DNA from: Chitinophagaceae bacterium BSSC1
GTDB lineage: Bacteria; Bacteroidota; Bacteroidia; Chitinophagales; Chitinophagaceae
DNA: 64,000 nucleotides
Direction: 5' to 3'
Assembly: GCA_002256435.1 (NCBI GenBank)
Contig: NKJC01000002.1
Location: 601,996 to 665,995 of the forward strand
The notes beneath the pieces are model-generated. The model was not told where the DNA came from. It did not search any database and worked only from the letters and a program-made list of their open reading frames with translations. This document shows positions 45,869 through 56,207 of this stretch, in pieces (positions within the stretch are counted from its first letter, which is position 1; each line of letters starts with the position of its first letter). The position numbers and the translations under genes were made by a program.

Positions 45869-47596
45869 ATGAAAAAATATCTGGTTTTCAGCTTTCTAGT
45901 CTTAACGTTAACAATTGATGCGCAATTACCCAGTACCCCATTTGAGTCAAGTCAGGGGAAAGCATCGGCCAGTTACCAAGAATGCTTGGCATTTTATAAG
46001 CAATTAGCCACTAAATCTGCCAACATTCAATTGAAAACCATGGGCCCCACTGATGCTGGTTTACCTTTACATTTGGTGCTATACTCATCAGACAAACAAT
46101 TCAGTCCCAACAAATGGCAGGAACAAGGAAAACTTGTCATTTTTGTTATTAATGGGATTCACCCAGGCGAACCAGATGGCATTGACGCCAGTATGATGCT
46201 TTTGCGGGATTTGGTTGCTGGCAAGATTAAAGCCCCAAACAATGTGGTATTGGCTATTTTGCCAATTTATAATATTGGCGGATCCCTGAATCGAGGCAGT
46301 TTTTCAAGGGTCAACCAAGACGGTCCATTGGCATATGGCTTTAGGGGGAATGCCCAAAACCTTGACTTAAACAGAGACTTTATCAAATCTGATAGCAAAG
46401 AAGCCAAAAGTTTTGCCGAAATTTTTCATTGGCTGAATCCCGACATTTTCCTTGATAACCACGTGAGCGATGGCGCCGATTATCAATATACCATGACGCT
46501 TTTAACTACGCAACACAATAAGTTGGGCGGACCCATTGGTCAATACTTGCATGAGGTATTTGAACCTTCCTTATTCAAAGGAATGGAAGCAAAGAAAATG
46601 ACCATGACGCCTTATGTAAATTTTGAAGAGGGCAATCCAGAAAAAGGTTGGAATTATTTTTATGACCCCCCAAGGTTTAGTAGTGGGTATGCAGCTTTGT
46701 TTCAGACCATGGGTTTTTTATCCGAAACACATATGCTCAAACCCTTTGCAGACAGAGTTAAATCTACTTATGCTTTAATGCAAACCTTTTTGGAGCAGGG
46801 TGCTGAACAAGTAAAAGCCATTAAGCAAGCAAGGAAAGCAGCCATAGAAGCCGTAAAGAAACAAGATGAATTTGCTTTGGGCTATAAATCGGACACCAGT
46901 AAATACCAAATGATTCAATTCAATGGCTATGAAACGGGCAGGAAACCTAGTAATGTAACAGGTATGCCACGTATGTTTTACGACCATTCCAAACCCTTTA
47001 GTAAACCGGTTAAATTCTACAATTTTGCCATTCCCGAAAAAACTGTTCGCAAGCCAGCAGCATATGTAATTCCTCAAGGATGGCATGCAGTGATTCAACT
47101 ACTTCAAGCCAATGCGGTACAATATAAAACCTTAGAAAAAGATAGCATCATGGAAGTAAATGCCTATAGGATTGATGACTATAAAACAAGTACAAGGGCA
47201 TATGAAAAACACTATCGCCATAGCGATGTAAAAACCAGCACTCGCTTACAAAAAATTGCTTTTAGAAAAGGTGATATCATTATCTCTACAGGACAAGCTG
47301 CAGACCGTTTCCTGGTGGAAACCCTTGAACCTAATGGGGATGATGGCTATTTTGCTTGGAATTTTTTTGATGCCATTTTGCAACAGAAAGAAGGCTATAG
47401 CAATTACAGATGGGAAGACGTGGCAGGTGATTTCCTAGCCAAACATCCTGAAATTAAACAGCAACTAGAGGATAAAAAGAAAGCAGAGCCTGCATTTGCG
47501 GCATCGGCCAATGCCCAATTAGATTTTGTTTACAAACAGTCTCCTTGGTATGAACCTGCGCATTTACGGTATCCAATTTACCGAATAGAGAAGTGA
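45869..47596 (+). CDS. Secreted M14-family zinc carboxypeptidase-like protein
   Basis: 575 residues. A signal peptide (1-18, ending TIDAQ) is followed by the M14 fold: INGIHPGEPDGIDAS with zinc ligands His and Glu in HPGE, QNLDLNRDFIK with the substrate Arg, and FLDNHVSDGADY with the third ligand His. LSETHMLKPF may hold the catalytic Glu. About 330-575 is an extra domain with no clear match. It likely trims peptides in the periplasm. The TGA stop lies inside the first unit of a heptamer repeat array. Confidence 0.88.
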   Translation: MKKYLVFSFLVLTLTIDAQLPSTPFESSQGKASASYQECLAFYKQLATKSANIQLKTMGPTDAGLPLHLVLYSSDKQFSPNKWQEQGKLVIFVINGIHPGEPDGIDASMMLLRDLVAGKIKAPNNVVLAILPIYNIGGSLNRGSFSRVNQDGPLAYGFRGNAQNLDLNRDFIKSDSKEAKSFAEIFHWLNPDIFLDNHVSDGADYQYTMTLLTTQHNKLGGPIGQYLHEVFEPSLFKGMEAKKMTMTPYVNFEEGNPEKGWNYFYDPPRFSSGYAALFQTMGFLSETHMLKPFADRVKSTYALMQTFLEQGAEQVKAIKQARKAAIEAVKKQDEFALGYKSDTSKYQMIQFNGYETGRKPSNVTGMPRMFYDHSKPFSKPVKFYNFAIPEKTVRKPAAYVIPQGWHAVIQLLQANAVQYKTLEKDSIMEVNAYRIDDYKTSTRAYEKHYRHSDVKTSTRLQKIAFRKGDIIISTGQAADRFLVETLEPNGDDGYFAWNFFDAILQQKEGYSNYRWEDVAGDFLAKHPEIKQQLEDKKKAEPAFAASANAQLDFVYKQSPWYEPAHLRYPIYRIEK

Positions 47597-47663
47597 ATAG
47601 TGAATAGTGAAGAGTGAAGAGTGAAGAGTGAAGAGTGAAGAGTGAAGAGTGAAGAGTGAAGAA
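47589..47663. repeat. AGTGAAG heptamer array after the M14 peptidase gene
   Basis: About eight near-perfect AGTGAAG units, starting with two variant copies (GTGAATA) that include the stop codon of the upstream gene. It is the same unit as at 30829 and 51355. Confidence 0.9.
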
Positions 47664-47692
47664 AATAAAGAAGAGGGTATTTTTCCTAAAAT

Positions 47693-47723
47693 AACAAAAG
47701 CGCCTCAATGGGGCGCTTTTGTT
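47693..47723. terminator. Bidirectional terminator between the M14 and GIN genes
   Basis: AACAAAAGCGCC and GGCGCTTTTGTT form a 12-bp perfect stem around TCAATGG. The A/T-rich arms suit both strands: the M14 gene (plus) and the GIN gene (minus, stop at 47763). Confidence 0.85.
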
Positions 47724-47762
47724 AATATGGTTTTAAAGTAATTTGAAAATCTTAGATAGAAA

Positions 47763-48482
47763 TTATTCTAGCTTTTTAATATCGCCACTGCCAGCAACCT
47801 TTTGTTTAATGCTAGGATTACCCTTGTAATAAACCGTACCGGATCCGGCAATATGTATATCTAATGTGGTAGAAGTAAATACTTTTACATCTCCCTGTCC
47901 TGCAATTCTTATAGTAGCGTTTTCTGCCATCAAACCTTCCGTTAAATAATCACCTGATCCAGCAATTTTAATGGTTTCGTCTTTGGTTTCTCCGGATAAT
48001 TTAATAGAACCACTTCCAGCAATATCTGCTTCTATTTTAGGTGTATTCACTTCTAATGAAATATCGCCGGAACCGGCAATTTTCAAAATCAGTTTTTCGG
48101 AACCAATAAACTTACCCTTGCCAATAATATTACCACTTCCTGCTAATTGCAGGTTTTCCAATTGTGGTGTTGTGATTTTTATTTTAATGCCTTCTGTACT
48201 ATTGTAACTCATATATTCTTTTGACTTCACCACTAGAAATCCATCATGCTCTTCCGTGAAAATAAAGGGAAGAATATTGTCATCACCTACCACTTCTACT
48301 TTGGTAACCGCTCCTGGGGTTAATTCAACATCAAAACTACCCGCCAGTTTTACCTTGGTGGCTTTAGTTACATTTCTGGACTGAGTAATAATATTACCAT
48401 TTCCTTCAATATGTTTATAACCAAACATGCGGCAGGAAGAAAAAAGGACCAAGACGGTCAAAAGTGTTGCAATTTGTTTCAT
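47763..48482 (-). CDS. Head-GIN (DUF2807) lipoprotein
   Basis: 239 residues. The lipoprotein signal ends at LFSSC (Cys17). The rest is a right-handed beta-helix-like GIN domain with repeated short units of the type IAGSGDI (at least seven, for example LAGSGNI, IAGSGDI, IAGSGSI, IAGQGDV). The family is common in Bacteroidota and sits in the envelope; its function is unknown. It is convergent with the M14 gene and divergent from guaA. Confidence 0.9.
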   Translation of the reverse strand: MKQIATLLTVLVLFSSCRMFGYKHIEGNGNIITQSRNVTKATKVKLAGSFDVELTPGAVTKVEVVGDDNILPFIFTEEHDGFLVVKSKEYMSYNSTEGIKIKITTPQLENLQLAGSGNIIGKGKFIGSEKLILKIAGSGDISLEVNTPKIEADIAGSGSIKLSGETKDETIKIAGSGDYLTEGLMAENATIRIAGQGDVKVFTSTTLDIHIAGSGTVYYKGNPSIKQKVAGSGDIKKLE

Positions 48483-48600
48483 GTGTTAGAATTGTACTGC
48501 CAAGTTAGCCAAAAGGTGCTGCAGCCGCAACCCGTATTTAAATTTACTTTACCATTTATCCGCTTTCAGCACCACAGAAATTTCTGTTACCTTCGCAAGC

Positions 48601-50136
48601 ATGACAGAAAAGATATTAATCCTAGATTTTGGTAGTCAGTACACCCAATTGATTGCCCGTGCGGTGCGCGAAGCCAATGTATATTGTGAAATCATTCCCT
48701 TTCATAAATCCTTTGAATTTGAACCTGGATTAAAAGGGATTATCCTGAGCGGCTCTCCCTTTAGTGTAAACGAACCCAATGCCCCTTCGGTTGACATTCC
48801 CTCTTTTGTAGCAAAATTGCCTGTTTTGGGCGTTTGTTATGGTGCACAATTGACCGCTAAGGAATATGGTGGCAAAGTGGACAAGTCAAATAAAAGAGAA
48901 TATGGTAGGGCCAAAATGCAGATAGTCAAAGCTGATACCTTATTAAATGGCATTTCTGACAATACCCAGGTTTGGATGAGTCATAGTGACTCTATTGTTG
49001 CCTTGCCTGAACATTTTGAAGTATTGGCCACAACAGAAAGCATTCCTATTGCAGCTTTTAAAAAGACTTCTACAGATTCACAACCCTTATATGGATTGCA
49101 GTTTCATCCAGAAGTATACCATAGCACGGAAGGCAAGACCATTATCAAAAATTTCTTGAACAATATTTGCGGTTGCACTTCAGATTGGACTCCCGCACAT
49201 TTTATTAGCCAGACTGTTGCTGAATTAAAAGAAAAAATTGGAGACCGTAAAGTAATCATGGCTCTTAGTGGTGGTGTAGATAGTACGGTAGCTGCTACTC
49301 TTATTAGTAAAGCCATTGGCAATAACCTTTTTGGCATTTTTGTAGACAATGGAGTTTTACGCAAAGGTGAGTTTGAACAAGTACTAGAGACCTATCATCA
49401 AATTGGATTGAATGTAAAAGGTGTTGATGCAAAAGACCATTTTTACAAAGCCCTTGCTGGAAAATCTGACCCAGAAGAAAAACGCAAAATCATTGGTAAA
49501 GGGTTTATTGACATTTTTGACCAGGAAGCCAAAATCTTAACAGGTATTGAAATGTTGGCACAGGGAACCATCTATCCCGATGTGATTGAGAGTGTAAGTG
49601 TACATGGGCCTTCTCAAACCATCAAGTCTCACCACAATGTGGGTGGCTTACCCGATAGCATGAAACTGGCATTGGTTGAACCATTGAGATCTTTGTTTAA
49701 AGACGAGGTAAGAAGGGTTGGTTTGGAATTAGGCATACCTGCCGATATGATTAACAGACATCCTTTTCCAGGACCCGGTTTGGCCATTAGAATCCTAGGA
49801 GAAATCACGGAAGAAAAAGTGGCTTTATTACAAGCAGCAGATGATATTTATATTTCTGGATTAAAAAAACACGGTTTATATAGCGCTGTTTGGCAGGCTG
49901 GCACCATTTTACTACCTGTTAAATCAGTGGGTGTGATGGGTGATGAAAGAACCTATGAATTTACCGTAGCCTTAAGAGCCGTAACTTCTGTAGATGGCAT
50001 GACTGCAGATTGGGCTCATTTACCTTATGAATTTTTGGCCGATATTTCTAATGAGATCATTAACAACGTACGAGGCATTAACCGCGTAGTGTATGATATC
50101 AGTAGCAAACCACCTGCTACCATTGAATGGGAGTAA
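48601..50136 (+). CDS. guaA: GMP synthase (glutamine-hydrolysing)
   Basis: 511 residues. The N-terminal class I amidotransferase has the nucleophile in GVCYGAQL and the His-Glu pair in QFHPEVYHS. The ATP-pyrophosphatase loop is [15 protein letters not shown] near residue 220, and the C-terminal dimerisation part ends KPPATIEWE. It converts XMP to GMP. A weak promoter box (TACCTTCG at 48588-48595) is very close to the start codon, implying a minimal leader. It is followed after 18 bp by a secreted binding protein. Confidence 0.98.
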   Translation: MTEKILILDFGSQYTQLIARAVREANVYCEIIPFHKSFEFEPGLKGIILSGSPFSVNEPNAPSVDIPSFVAKLPVLGVCYGAQLTAKEYGGKVDKSNKREYGRAKMQIVKADTLLNGISDNTQVWMSHSDSIVALPEHFEVLATTESIPIAAFKKTSTDSQPLYGLQFHPEVYHSTEGKTIIKNFLNNICGCTSDWTPAHFISQTVAELKEKIGDRKVIMALSGGVDSTVAATLISKAIGNNLFGIFVDNGVLRKGEFEQVLETYHQIGLNVKGVDAKDHFYKALAGKSDPEEKRKIIGKGFIDIFDQEAKILTGIEMLAQGTIYPDVIESVSVHGPSQTIKSHHNVGGLPDSMKLALVEPLRSLFKDEVRRVGLELGIPADMINRHPFPGPGLAIRILGEITEEKVALLQAADDIYISGLKKHGLYSAVWQAGTILLPVKSVGVMGDERTYEFTVALRAVTSVDGMTADWAHLPYEFLADISNEIINNVRGINRVVYDISSKPPATIEWE

Positions 50137-50154
50137 ACAACTAATATCAGGGAA

Positions 50155-51330
50155 ATGAAAGGTTCTATTACAGTATTGTTAGTTTTTTGTGTTAGTTTTT
50201 TTACTATCCAAGATACGCATGCACAAGAAGCTCCCATCAAAATAGCGGTATTTGCCCCTATTTATTTGGATTCAGCTTTTAATGGCACCGCTTTCAAATT
50301 GGGCAATACCAGTTTGCCTAAATACCTATTACCCGGACTTGAATTTTACAATGGTGTTATGATGGCCATTGATTCTTTGAATGCAGAAGGTGTGAATGCA
50401 GAAGTACTTATTTATGATAGCAAACAAAGCGAATCAGTCATTCAAGAGATTTTGTCCAAGCCAGAATTAGAAGGGGTTTCCTTGATCATTGCTTCTTTCA
50501 ACAACCGCAATGAAATCAAACCACTTGCGGATTTTGCCCTGAGTAAAAAAATAGCCCTGATTTCCGAAACCTATCCCAATGACGGTGGTGTTACAGAGAA
50601 CCCTTATTTTGTTTTGATTAATTCTACTTTGAGAACACATATTGATGCACTCTACAAATATTTACAGCGTTTTCATAGTACGGATAATTTAATCTGGGTT
50701 AAACGAAAAGGGTCTTTAGAAGACATGATTCAAGGATTTTTTACTGAGCTTCAAAAGAAAACTCCTTCTCTTGCGTTGAGAATCAAAACCGTAGATATGG
50801 TAGACAGTTTGAACCAACAAAGCTTATTGGCAGGTTTAGATAGCAACCGTAACAATGTATTGATTTGTGGTAGTTTAAATGAACCTTTTGGAAACGCCAT
50901 TGTCAAAACCCTATCCGACAACAAAGACTTTAAAGGAACCGTCATTGGTATGCCCACATGGGATGGTTTTAAAGACTTAGCCAAACCAGAATACAAAAAC
51001 ATTGAGATCATTTATAGTAGTCCTTATAATTTTCCTAGAACAGATAAAACATCGGTTTCCATCAACAACAAATACAGAAATAAGTTTCAAGCACGCCCCA
51101 GTGACCAAGTTTATAAGGGATTTGAAGCCTTGTATCATTTTACTAAGTTGCTCATAAAACACAAAGATGCATTTCTAAATAATCTATCAGATAAGTCATT
51201 CAAAGTATTCAATGACTACGATATTCAACCCATTAGATTCAAAAGGGATACTCCAAATCCAGATTATTTGGAGAACAAGAAAATTTATATCCTAAAAAAA
51301 CTAGACGGTCAAGTAAAACCCGTTTTCTAA
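50155..51330 (+). CDS. Periplasmic binding protein type 1-like secreted protein
   Basis: 391 residues. A signal peptide (about 1-23, ending THAQ) precedes a two-lobed fold of the leucine/branched-chain binding type: IKIAVFAPIYLDS, YNGVMMAIDSLN, VLIYDSKQS, ISETYPNDGGVTENPYFVLIN and KGFEALYHFTKLL. No transporter genes are adjacent, so it may be a sensor or a carrier with a distant partner. The short gap to guaA suggests co-transcription. Ligand unknown. Confidence 0.75.
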   Translation: MKGSITVLLVFCVSFFTIQDTHAQEAPIKIAVFAPIYLDSAFNGTAFKLGNTSLPKYLLPGLEFYNGVMMAIDSLNAEGVNAEVLIYDSKQSESVIQEILSKPELEGVSLIIASFNNRNEIKPLADFALSKKIALISETYPNDGGVTENPYFVLINSTLRTHIDALYKYLQRFHSTDNLIWVKRKGSLEDMIQGFFTELQKKTPSLALRIKTVDMVDSLNQQSLLAGLDSNRNNVLICGSLNEPFGNAIVKTLSDNKDFKGTVIGMPTWDGFKDLAKPEYKNIEIIYSSPYNFPRTDKTSVSINNKYRNKFQARPSDQVYKGFEALYHFTKLLIKHKDAFLNNLSDKSFKVFNDYDIQPIRFKRDTPNPDYLENKKIYILKKLDGQVKPVF

Positions 51331-51354
51331 TTAATATTTTCTGTTATTCTTTGT

Positions 51355-51553
51355 TCTTCATTTTCTTCACTCTTCCCTTTCCTCCCATTCTTCACTCTTC
51401 ACTCTTAACTCTTCACTTTTACTTCCTTCTTCTTCCCATTCTTCACTTTTCACTTTTCACTTTCTTCTCCCCCTCTTCACTTTTCACTCTTCACTTTTCA
51501 CTTTTCACTATCTTCTCCCCCTCTTCACTCTTCACTTTTCACTTTCTTCCTTT
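51355..51553. repeat. Degenerate CTTCACT / CTTTTCACTT repeat array
   Basis: About 200 bp of pyrimidine-rich strand made of CTTCACT and TTTTCACT units, interrupted by TTCTCCCCCTCTT spacers at intervals. It is related to the arrays at 30829 and 47589 but more diverged. Apparent ORFs across it are artefacts. Confidence 0.85.
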
Positions 51554-51592
51554 TCATGTAAAGTTTCGTAACTTTAAGGAACAATCCACATT

Positions 51593-51958
51593 ATGGAAAA
51601 GTCACCTAATTTATGGGAATTCTTAGAAGAGAATAAAGCCCAGATTAACGAGTATATAGAACTGAGGATTCAACTATTCTCTTTGCAATTTATCCGTAAA
51701 AGTTCCACCATTGCTGGCATGCTCATTTGGCTCATGGTCTTAGGTGCCATGGCTTTCCTAATCAGCATTTTTGCGGGTCTAACCTTGGGCTGGTGGCTAT
51801 CAAGCATATTCAATAGCCCTGTTATAGGATTTGGACTAACTACCCTGATTTTGGGATTAATCACTTTAGTGCTGGTGCTACTTAGAAAACAATTATTCAT
51901 TCATCCCATTATACGGATTATTATCAGGGAACAAACCAGAGATTATGAAGCAGAATGA
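51593..51958 (+). CDS. Phage-holin-like (PF07332-type) small membrane protein
   Basis: 121 residues: a polar helical start (EKSPNLWEFLEENKAQINEYIELRIQ within 1-28), then two transmembrane segments (about 43-66 and 76-100) and a charged tail. This is the layout of the family often labelled holin superfamily III, which in chromosomes is a common envelope protein and not a phage gene. Its stop overlaps the start of the next gene by 14 bp, so the two are a unit. Confidence 0.7.
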   Translation: MEKSPNLWEFLEENKAQINEYIELRIQLFSLQFIRKSSTIAGMLIWLMVLGAMAFLISIFAGLTLGWWLSSIFNSPVIGFGLTTLILGLITLVLVLLRKQLFIHPIIRIIIREQTRDYEAE

Positions 51959-52244
51959 GATCAAAGACTTAGCCAGTTTGGATAAACAAATTGGTTTGTT
52001 AGAACAGAAAAAAATGATTCTGGAAGAACGCCTGTCCAATAACTGGTCCTATCTAAAATCGGATTATGGGAGCATGATTAGAAAAACAGTCTTCAAGGAT
52101 ATGCAACAAGAAGGCAGAGGTAGTTTCTTTTATTGGTTGTTCAAAGTGCCGGAATTTCAAAGTACCATTGGCAGAACAGCTGAAAAACTGACCATAAAAC
52201 TGGAAAACCTATTGGGCAAGTGGATTGACAAAATTGCCGACTAG
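51945..52244 (+). CDS. Small coiled-coil protein linked to the holin-like gene
   Basis: 99 residues. The first half is a likely coiled coil (LASLDKQIGLLEQKKMILEE at about 8-27), and the second half has GSFFYWLFKVPEFQ and GRTAEKLTIKLENLLGKW. No signal or strong membrane segment. The 14-bp overlap with the holin-like gene makes a functional link likely. No known function. Confidence 0.65.
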   Translation: MKQNEIKDLASLDKQIGLLEQKKMILEERLSNNWSYLKSDYGSMIRKTVFKDMQQEGRGSFFYWLFKVPEFQSTIGRTAEKLTIKLENLLGKWIDKIAD

Positions 52245-52306
52245 TTTCATCCAAGTTATTATTAGTGCTGCAGAACCTATTGAGCATTCTATTGTTATCT
52301 ATCTGT

Positions 52307-53716
52307 ATGAAAGCGTTGTATGCACACTCCAAAAAAGGAATCAGTTTATTGGTTTTGACGAGCCTTTTTTGCCTTTGGTTACTTCTGCTATCTGCCACAT
52401 CGGACCCCGGAGACAAACCTCAATATATTCCTCCAAGCACACAAAGAGGAGGAGATGCCCAAAAGGGTTATCAATACTTAATTACAGGTGATTATTTGAA
52501 AAGTGGTCTACCCTATGGCTATTTCAACTTAATCAATGGCAAAGACAAGCACAATTACCTCAACAGAACCGGCAAGAATGCAACTGTACCACATGGCTAC
52601 AATGTAATCAGGAATGAAAAAGGCATTGATGTAGTAGTTCCTACTTGTTTACAATGTCATGCACAGGTACTCAATGATAGTTTAGTAGTAGGTTTGGGAA
52701 ATACCATGCTAGACTTTAGCAATATTGGACACGGAAACAATTTTTTGAGAAACCTGGTGACTGGTTTTATGCAAACCGTTTCTCCTGCACAATATGACGC
52801 AAGTAGAGATTTGATCCGTTCCATGAGCACCATTGCACCCATGATGGAAACGAAAGTAAGAGGAGTTAATGCTGCAGACAGATTGGCCACTTTATTAGTA
52901 GCACACCGTGACCCAGTAACACTGGAATGGAAAAATGAGCCCATCTTAGACATACCCTATGAAGTGATCCCAACAGATGTTCCCGCTTGGTGGTTATTGA
53001 AAAAGAAAAACGCCATGTTTTACAATGGTTTTGGCCGGGGCGATTTTGGAAAATTTTTAATGTTAAGCAATATTCTTACGGTAAAAGACACGGCCGAGGC
53101 AAGAGAGGTTTTTAGTCATTTTGGTGATGTGCTGGCTTACATCAAATCTATTAAATCGCCTAAATACCCCTATCCTATTGATCCCATTTTGGCTGAAACT
53201 GGAAAGACCATTTTTACAGATCATTGTAGCAAGTGTCATGGCAGTTATGGCAAAGAAGAGAGTTACCCCAACTTGCTAATACCGGCTTCTATAATTCAAA
53301 CAGATTCCCTACTCTATAAAGCCAATCACCAAAATCCACAGTTTATAGCATGGTTTAATAAAAGTTGGTTTGCCAAAGGCGATTTACCAGCCAAACTAGA
53401 ACCAGCAAACGGCTATGTGGCCCCACCCTTGGATGGTGTTTGGGCAACCGCTCCTTATTTGCACAATGGTTCTGTGCCCACCATTGAGGCCGTTTTAAAT
53501 AGCAGTATTAGACCAACCTATTGGAAAAGAGACTTTAAACATCCTGTATATAATCCCAATTCTCTTGGTTGGCAATTTATTAGTGCAGATGAGCCCGATG
53601 GCAAGAAAACCTACAATACCAAATTGCCTGGATATAGTAATTCAGGCCACTATTTTGGCAATAAATTATCCGACCAAGAAAGAAAAGCCTTACTAGAATA
53701 CCTGAAAACTTTGTAG
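52307..53716 (+). CDS. Secreted dihaem cytochrome c
   Basis: 469 residues from the ATG at 52307 (MKALYAHSKKG), which places a membrane anchor at about 12-28; a GTG at 52265 is in frame upstream. Two haem-binding sites are seen: CLQCH near residue 122 and CSKCH near residue 306. Met ligands may lie in the regions after each. The C-terminal LDGVWATAPYLHNGSVPTIEAVL is typical of the dihaem peroxidase/thiol oxidoreductase-like group. It depends on the Ccm system (ccmB/C/D in this window). Function unknown beyond electron transfer. Confidence 0.82.
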   Translation: MKALYAHSKKGISLLVLTSLFCLWLLLLSATSDPGDKPQYIPPSTQRGGDAQKGYQYLITGDYLKSGLPYGYFNLINGKDKHNYLNRTGKNATVPHGYNVIRNEKGIDVVVPTCLQCHAQVLNDSLVVGLGNTMLDFSNIGHGNNFLRNLVTGFMQTVSPAQYDASRDLIRSMSTIAPMMETKVRGVNAADRLATLLVAHRDPVTLEWKNEPILDIPYEVIPTDVPAWWLLKKKNAMFYNGFGRGDFGKFLMLSNILTVKDTAEAREVFSHFGDVLAYIKSIKSPKYPYPIDPILAETGKTIFTDHCSKCHGSYGKEESYPNLLIPASIIQTDSLLYKANHQNPQFIAWFNKSWFAKGDLPAKLEPANGYVAPPLDGVWATAPYLHNGSVPTIEAVLNSSIRPTYWKRDFKHPVYNPNSLGWQFISADEPDGKKTYNTKLPGYSNSGHYFGNKLSDQERKALLEYLKTL

Positions 53717-53726
53717 CTTGAAAACC

Positions 53727-56189
53727 ATGCTTCAAGAATCAAAAGGATATGGTATTATTAAAGAATGGCTGGAGAAAAAAGACTTCCACCCTTTTGAATT
53801 TCAGGAACAAACTTGGGAGCAGATCATGCATGGAGGCTCTGGTTTGGTAAATGCACCAACGGGTTGTGGCAAAACATTTTCTGTATTTCTTGGCACATTG
53901 ATTCAATATATTAATCAGCATCCCAATCAGTATCAATCAAAAGCCCCTGGGCATTTGCAGCTCTTATGGATTACCCCACTTAGGGCTTTGGCCAAAGATA
54001 TTGGCAGGGCCATGGAAGCCGTGTTAACCGAATTAAATATTCCTTGGACCGTGGGTATTCGCAATGGAGACACAAGCACCAGTGAAAGACAAAAACAAAA
54101 AAGAAAGGTTCCAGAAATACTGATCATCACCCCTGAAAGTCTGCACTTATTATTGGCGCAAAAAGATTGTAGTTTGGTGTTTGCACATTTGCAATGGGTG
54201 GCTGTTGATGAATGGCATGAACTTATGGGAAGCAAAAGAGGTGTGCAAGTAGAACTAGCTATTACTAGGTTAATTGGGATGCAAACAAAACATACCATTT
54301 GCCTCTGGGGTATTTCTGCCACTATTGGAAATTTAGAAGAAGCCAAAGAGGTATTGCTAGCCCCTTTGCAAAAACAAGGATGCATTATAAGAGCTGTCAT
54401 TGATAAAAAAATAGAAGTTCATTCCATTATCCCTGATGAAATTTCAGAATACCCATGGGCTGGTCATTTAGGTATTAAACTAGCCGAGAAACTCATTCCC
54501 ATCATTGAAGCCAGCAATAGCACCCTTATCTTTATCAATACTAGGGGTATGAGTGAAACCTGGTACCAAACCATTCTCAACGTTGCACCACAATTAGCAG
54601 GTGCCATTGCGCTACACCATGGTAGTATTGAGCCCGAGTTAAGGGCATGGGTAGAAGACGCTTTACACGCACAAAAACTCAAAGCGGTGGTTTGTACTGC
54701 CAGTTTAGATTTGGGGGTAGACTTTAGACCTGTAGACACAGTGATTCAAGTAGGATCTCCCAAAGGGGTAGCCCGATTTTTGCAACGTGCAGGAAGAAGC
54801 GGTCATGGACCCGGTGAAATTAGTAAACTCTATTTTTTACCTACGCATTCGCTAGAGTTGGTAGAAGCAGCTGCACTTAAACAGGCTATTATTGAAAACA
54901 AAATTGAAAGCAAAGATCCCATGTTGCTTTGCTTTGACGTGCTCATCCAATACCTCTGTACCCTAGCTGTTGGAGAAGGGTTTGATGCCAATAAAATATT
55001 AAAAGAAATCAAAACCAGTTATTGCTTTGCTGATATTTCTAAAGAAGAATGGACAGAAATTTTATTGCATATTACCCAAGGGGGAATTGCTTTAAACCAA
55101 TATGATGAATACCACAAAGTAGTGGTAGAGCAAGGTTTGTACAAAGTGATAAGTAGAAAAATAGCCATGCGTCACCGAATGCATATTGGCACTATTGTAA
55201 GTGATGCCATGTTAAAAGTAAAATTTCTAGGTGGTGGTTATGTTGGTGTGATTGAGGAATATTTTATTAGCCGTTTAGATCCGGGAGATGTATTCACTTT
55301 GGCAGGTAGAAATTTAGAATTGGTCATGATCAAAGACATGGATGTACTAGTCAGAAAATCAAGTGCCAAAAAATCCATTGTACCTTCTTGGAATGGTGGG
55401 CGTATGAGTCTAACTGCTAACCTTGGTGCTATTTTAAGAGAAACTTTTAATAAGGCCTTGGTAGATGAATCAAGTATAGAAATTAGAAGCCTCAGGCATT
55501 TGTTTCAAACGCAGGCTGCGCTTTCAAAAATTCCGCGTGACAATGAATTACTGATTGAACAAATTGAATCAAAAGATGGGTTTCATTTATTGGTATATCC
55601 ATTTGAGGGAAGACAGGTTCATGAAGCCATGAGTGCTATATTGGCTTATCGGATTGCACAAATTATGCCCATCAGTTTTTCAATTGCCATGAATGACTAT
55701 GGATTTGAGCTTCTAAGCGACCAACCCATTCCTGTAGATGATAGCAATGTGCAAGAACTATTCAACACAGAAAATCTCTTTGCCGATATTCAGAAAAGCA
55801 TTAATAGTGCTGAAATGTCTAAAAGAAAATTCAGGGATATTGCCGTTATTGGGGGGCTCATTTTCCAAGGATTTCCTGGGGAACACAAAAAAGCCAGACA
55901 CTTACAATCTTCTGCAGCCCTTTTATACAAGGTCTTTGAAGAATATGAGCCTGATAATATTCTATTCCGCCAAGCTTTTAGGGAGTTGATGGAACAGCAA
56001 ATGGAGGAACATAGGCTCAGGGCTGCCCTAGATAGAATGTATCATAGCAAGATTTTGGTTTGCTTTCCTAAACAACTTACCCCACTAGCTTTTCCTATTG
56101 TAGTTGACGGTTTAAATAGGAATAGTTTGAGTAGTGAAAAATTAGAAGATCGTGTTAGGAAAATGCAGGAACAACTTAGTAAATCCTAA
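53727..56189 (+). CDS. Lhr-like DEXH helicase (ligase-associated DNA damage response)
   Basis: 820 residues from the ATG at 53727 (a TTG three codons upstream is possible). Superfamily 2 motifs: NAPTGCGKTFSVF (Walker A), WITPLRALAKD, VAVDEWHEL (DEWH in place of DEXH), GISATIG, FINTRGMSETW, ASLDLGVDF and QRAGRSGHGPG. A C-terminal winged-helix and Lhr-core region follows. The family is associated with ATP-dependent ligase and PdeM; here PdeM follows directly, but the ligase and exonuclease genes are absent from this window. Confidence 0.9.
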   Translation: MLQESKGYGIIKEWLEKKDFHPFEFQEQTWEQIMHGGSGLVNAPTGCGKTFSVFLGTLIQYINQHPNQYQSKAPGHLQLLWITPLRALAKDIGRAMEAVLTELNIPWTVGIRNGDTSTSERQKQKRKVPEILIITPESLHLLLAQKDCSLVFAHLQWVAVDEWHELMGSKRGVQVELAITRLIGMQTKHTICLWGISATIGNLEEAKEVLLAPLQKQGCIIRAVIDKKIEVHSIIPDEISEYPWAGHLGIKLAEKLIPIIEASNSTLIFINTRGMSETWYQTILNVAPQLAGAIALHHGSIEPELRAWVEDALHAQKLKAVVCTASLDLGVDFRPVDTVIQVGSPKGVARFLQRAGRSGHGPGEISKLYFLPTHSLELVEAAALKQAIIENKIESKDPMLLCFDVLIQYLCTLAVGEGFDANKILKEIKTSYCFADISKEEWTEILLHITQGGIALNQYDEYHKVVVEQGLYKVISRKIAMRHRMHIGTIVSDAMLKVKFLGGGYVGVIEEYFISRLDPGDVFTLAGRNLELVMIKDMDVLVRKSSAKKSIVPSWNGGRMSLTANLGAILRETFNKALVDESSIEIRSLRHLFQTQAALSKIPRDNELLIEQIESKDGFHLLVYPFEGRQVHEAMSAILAYRIAQIMPISFSIAMNDYGFELLSDQPIPVDDSNVQELFNTENLFADIQKSINSAEMSKRKFRDIAVIGGLIFQGFPGEHKKARHLQSSAALLYKVFEEYEPDNILFRQAFRELMEQQMEEHRLRAALDRMYHSKILVCFPKQLTPLAFPIVVDGLNRNSLSSEKLEDRVRKMQEQLSKS

Positions 56190-56207
56190 TGCATCTTTGT
56201 GCCGCAA

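Noticed and set aside
51351..51626. ORF across the repeat array upstream of the holin-like gene
   Set aside because: Low-complexity Phe/Ser/Leu repeats from the CTTCACT array, overlapping a real gene start.
51593..51958. Phage holin as evidence for a prophage
   Set aside because: No other phage genes nearby; this family is a common chromosomal envelope protein in the phylum.
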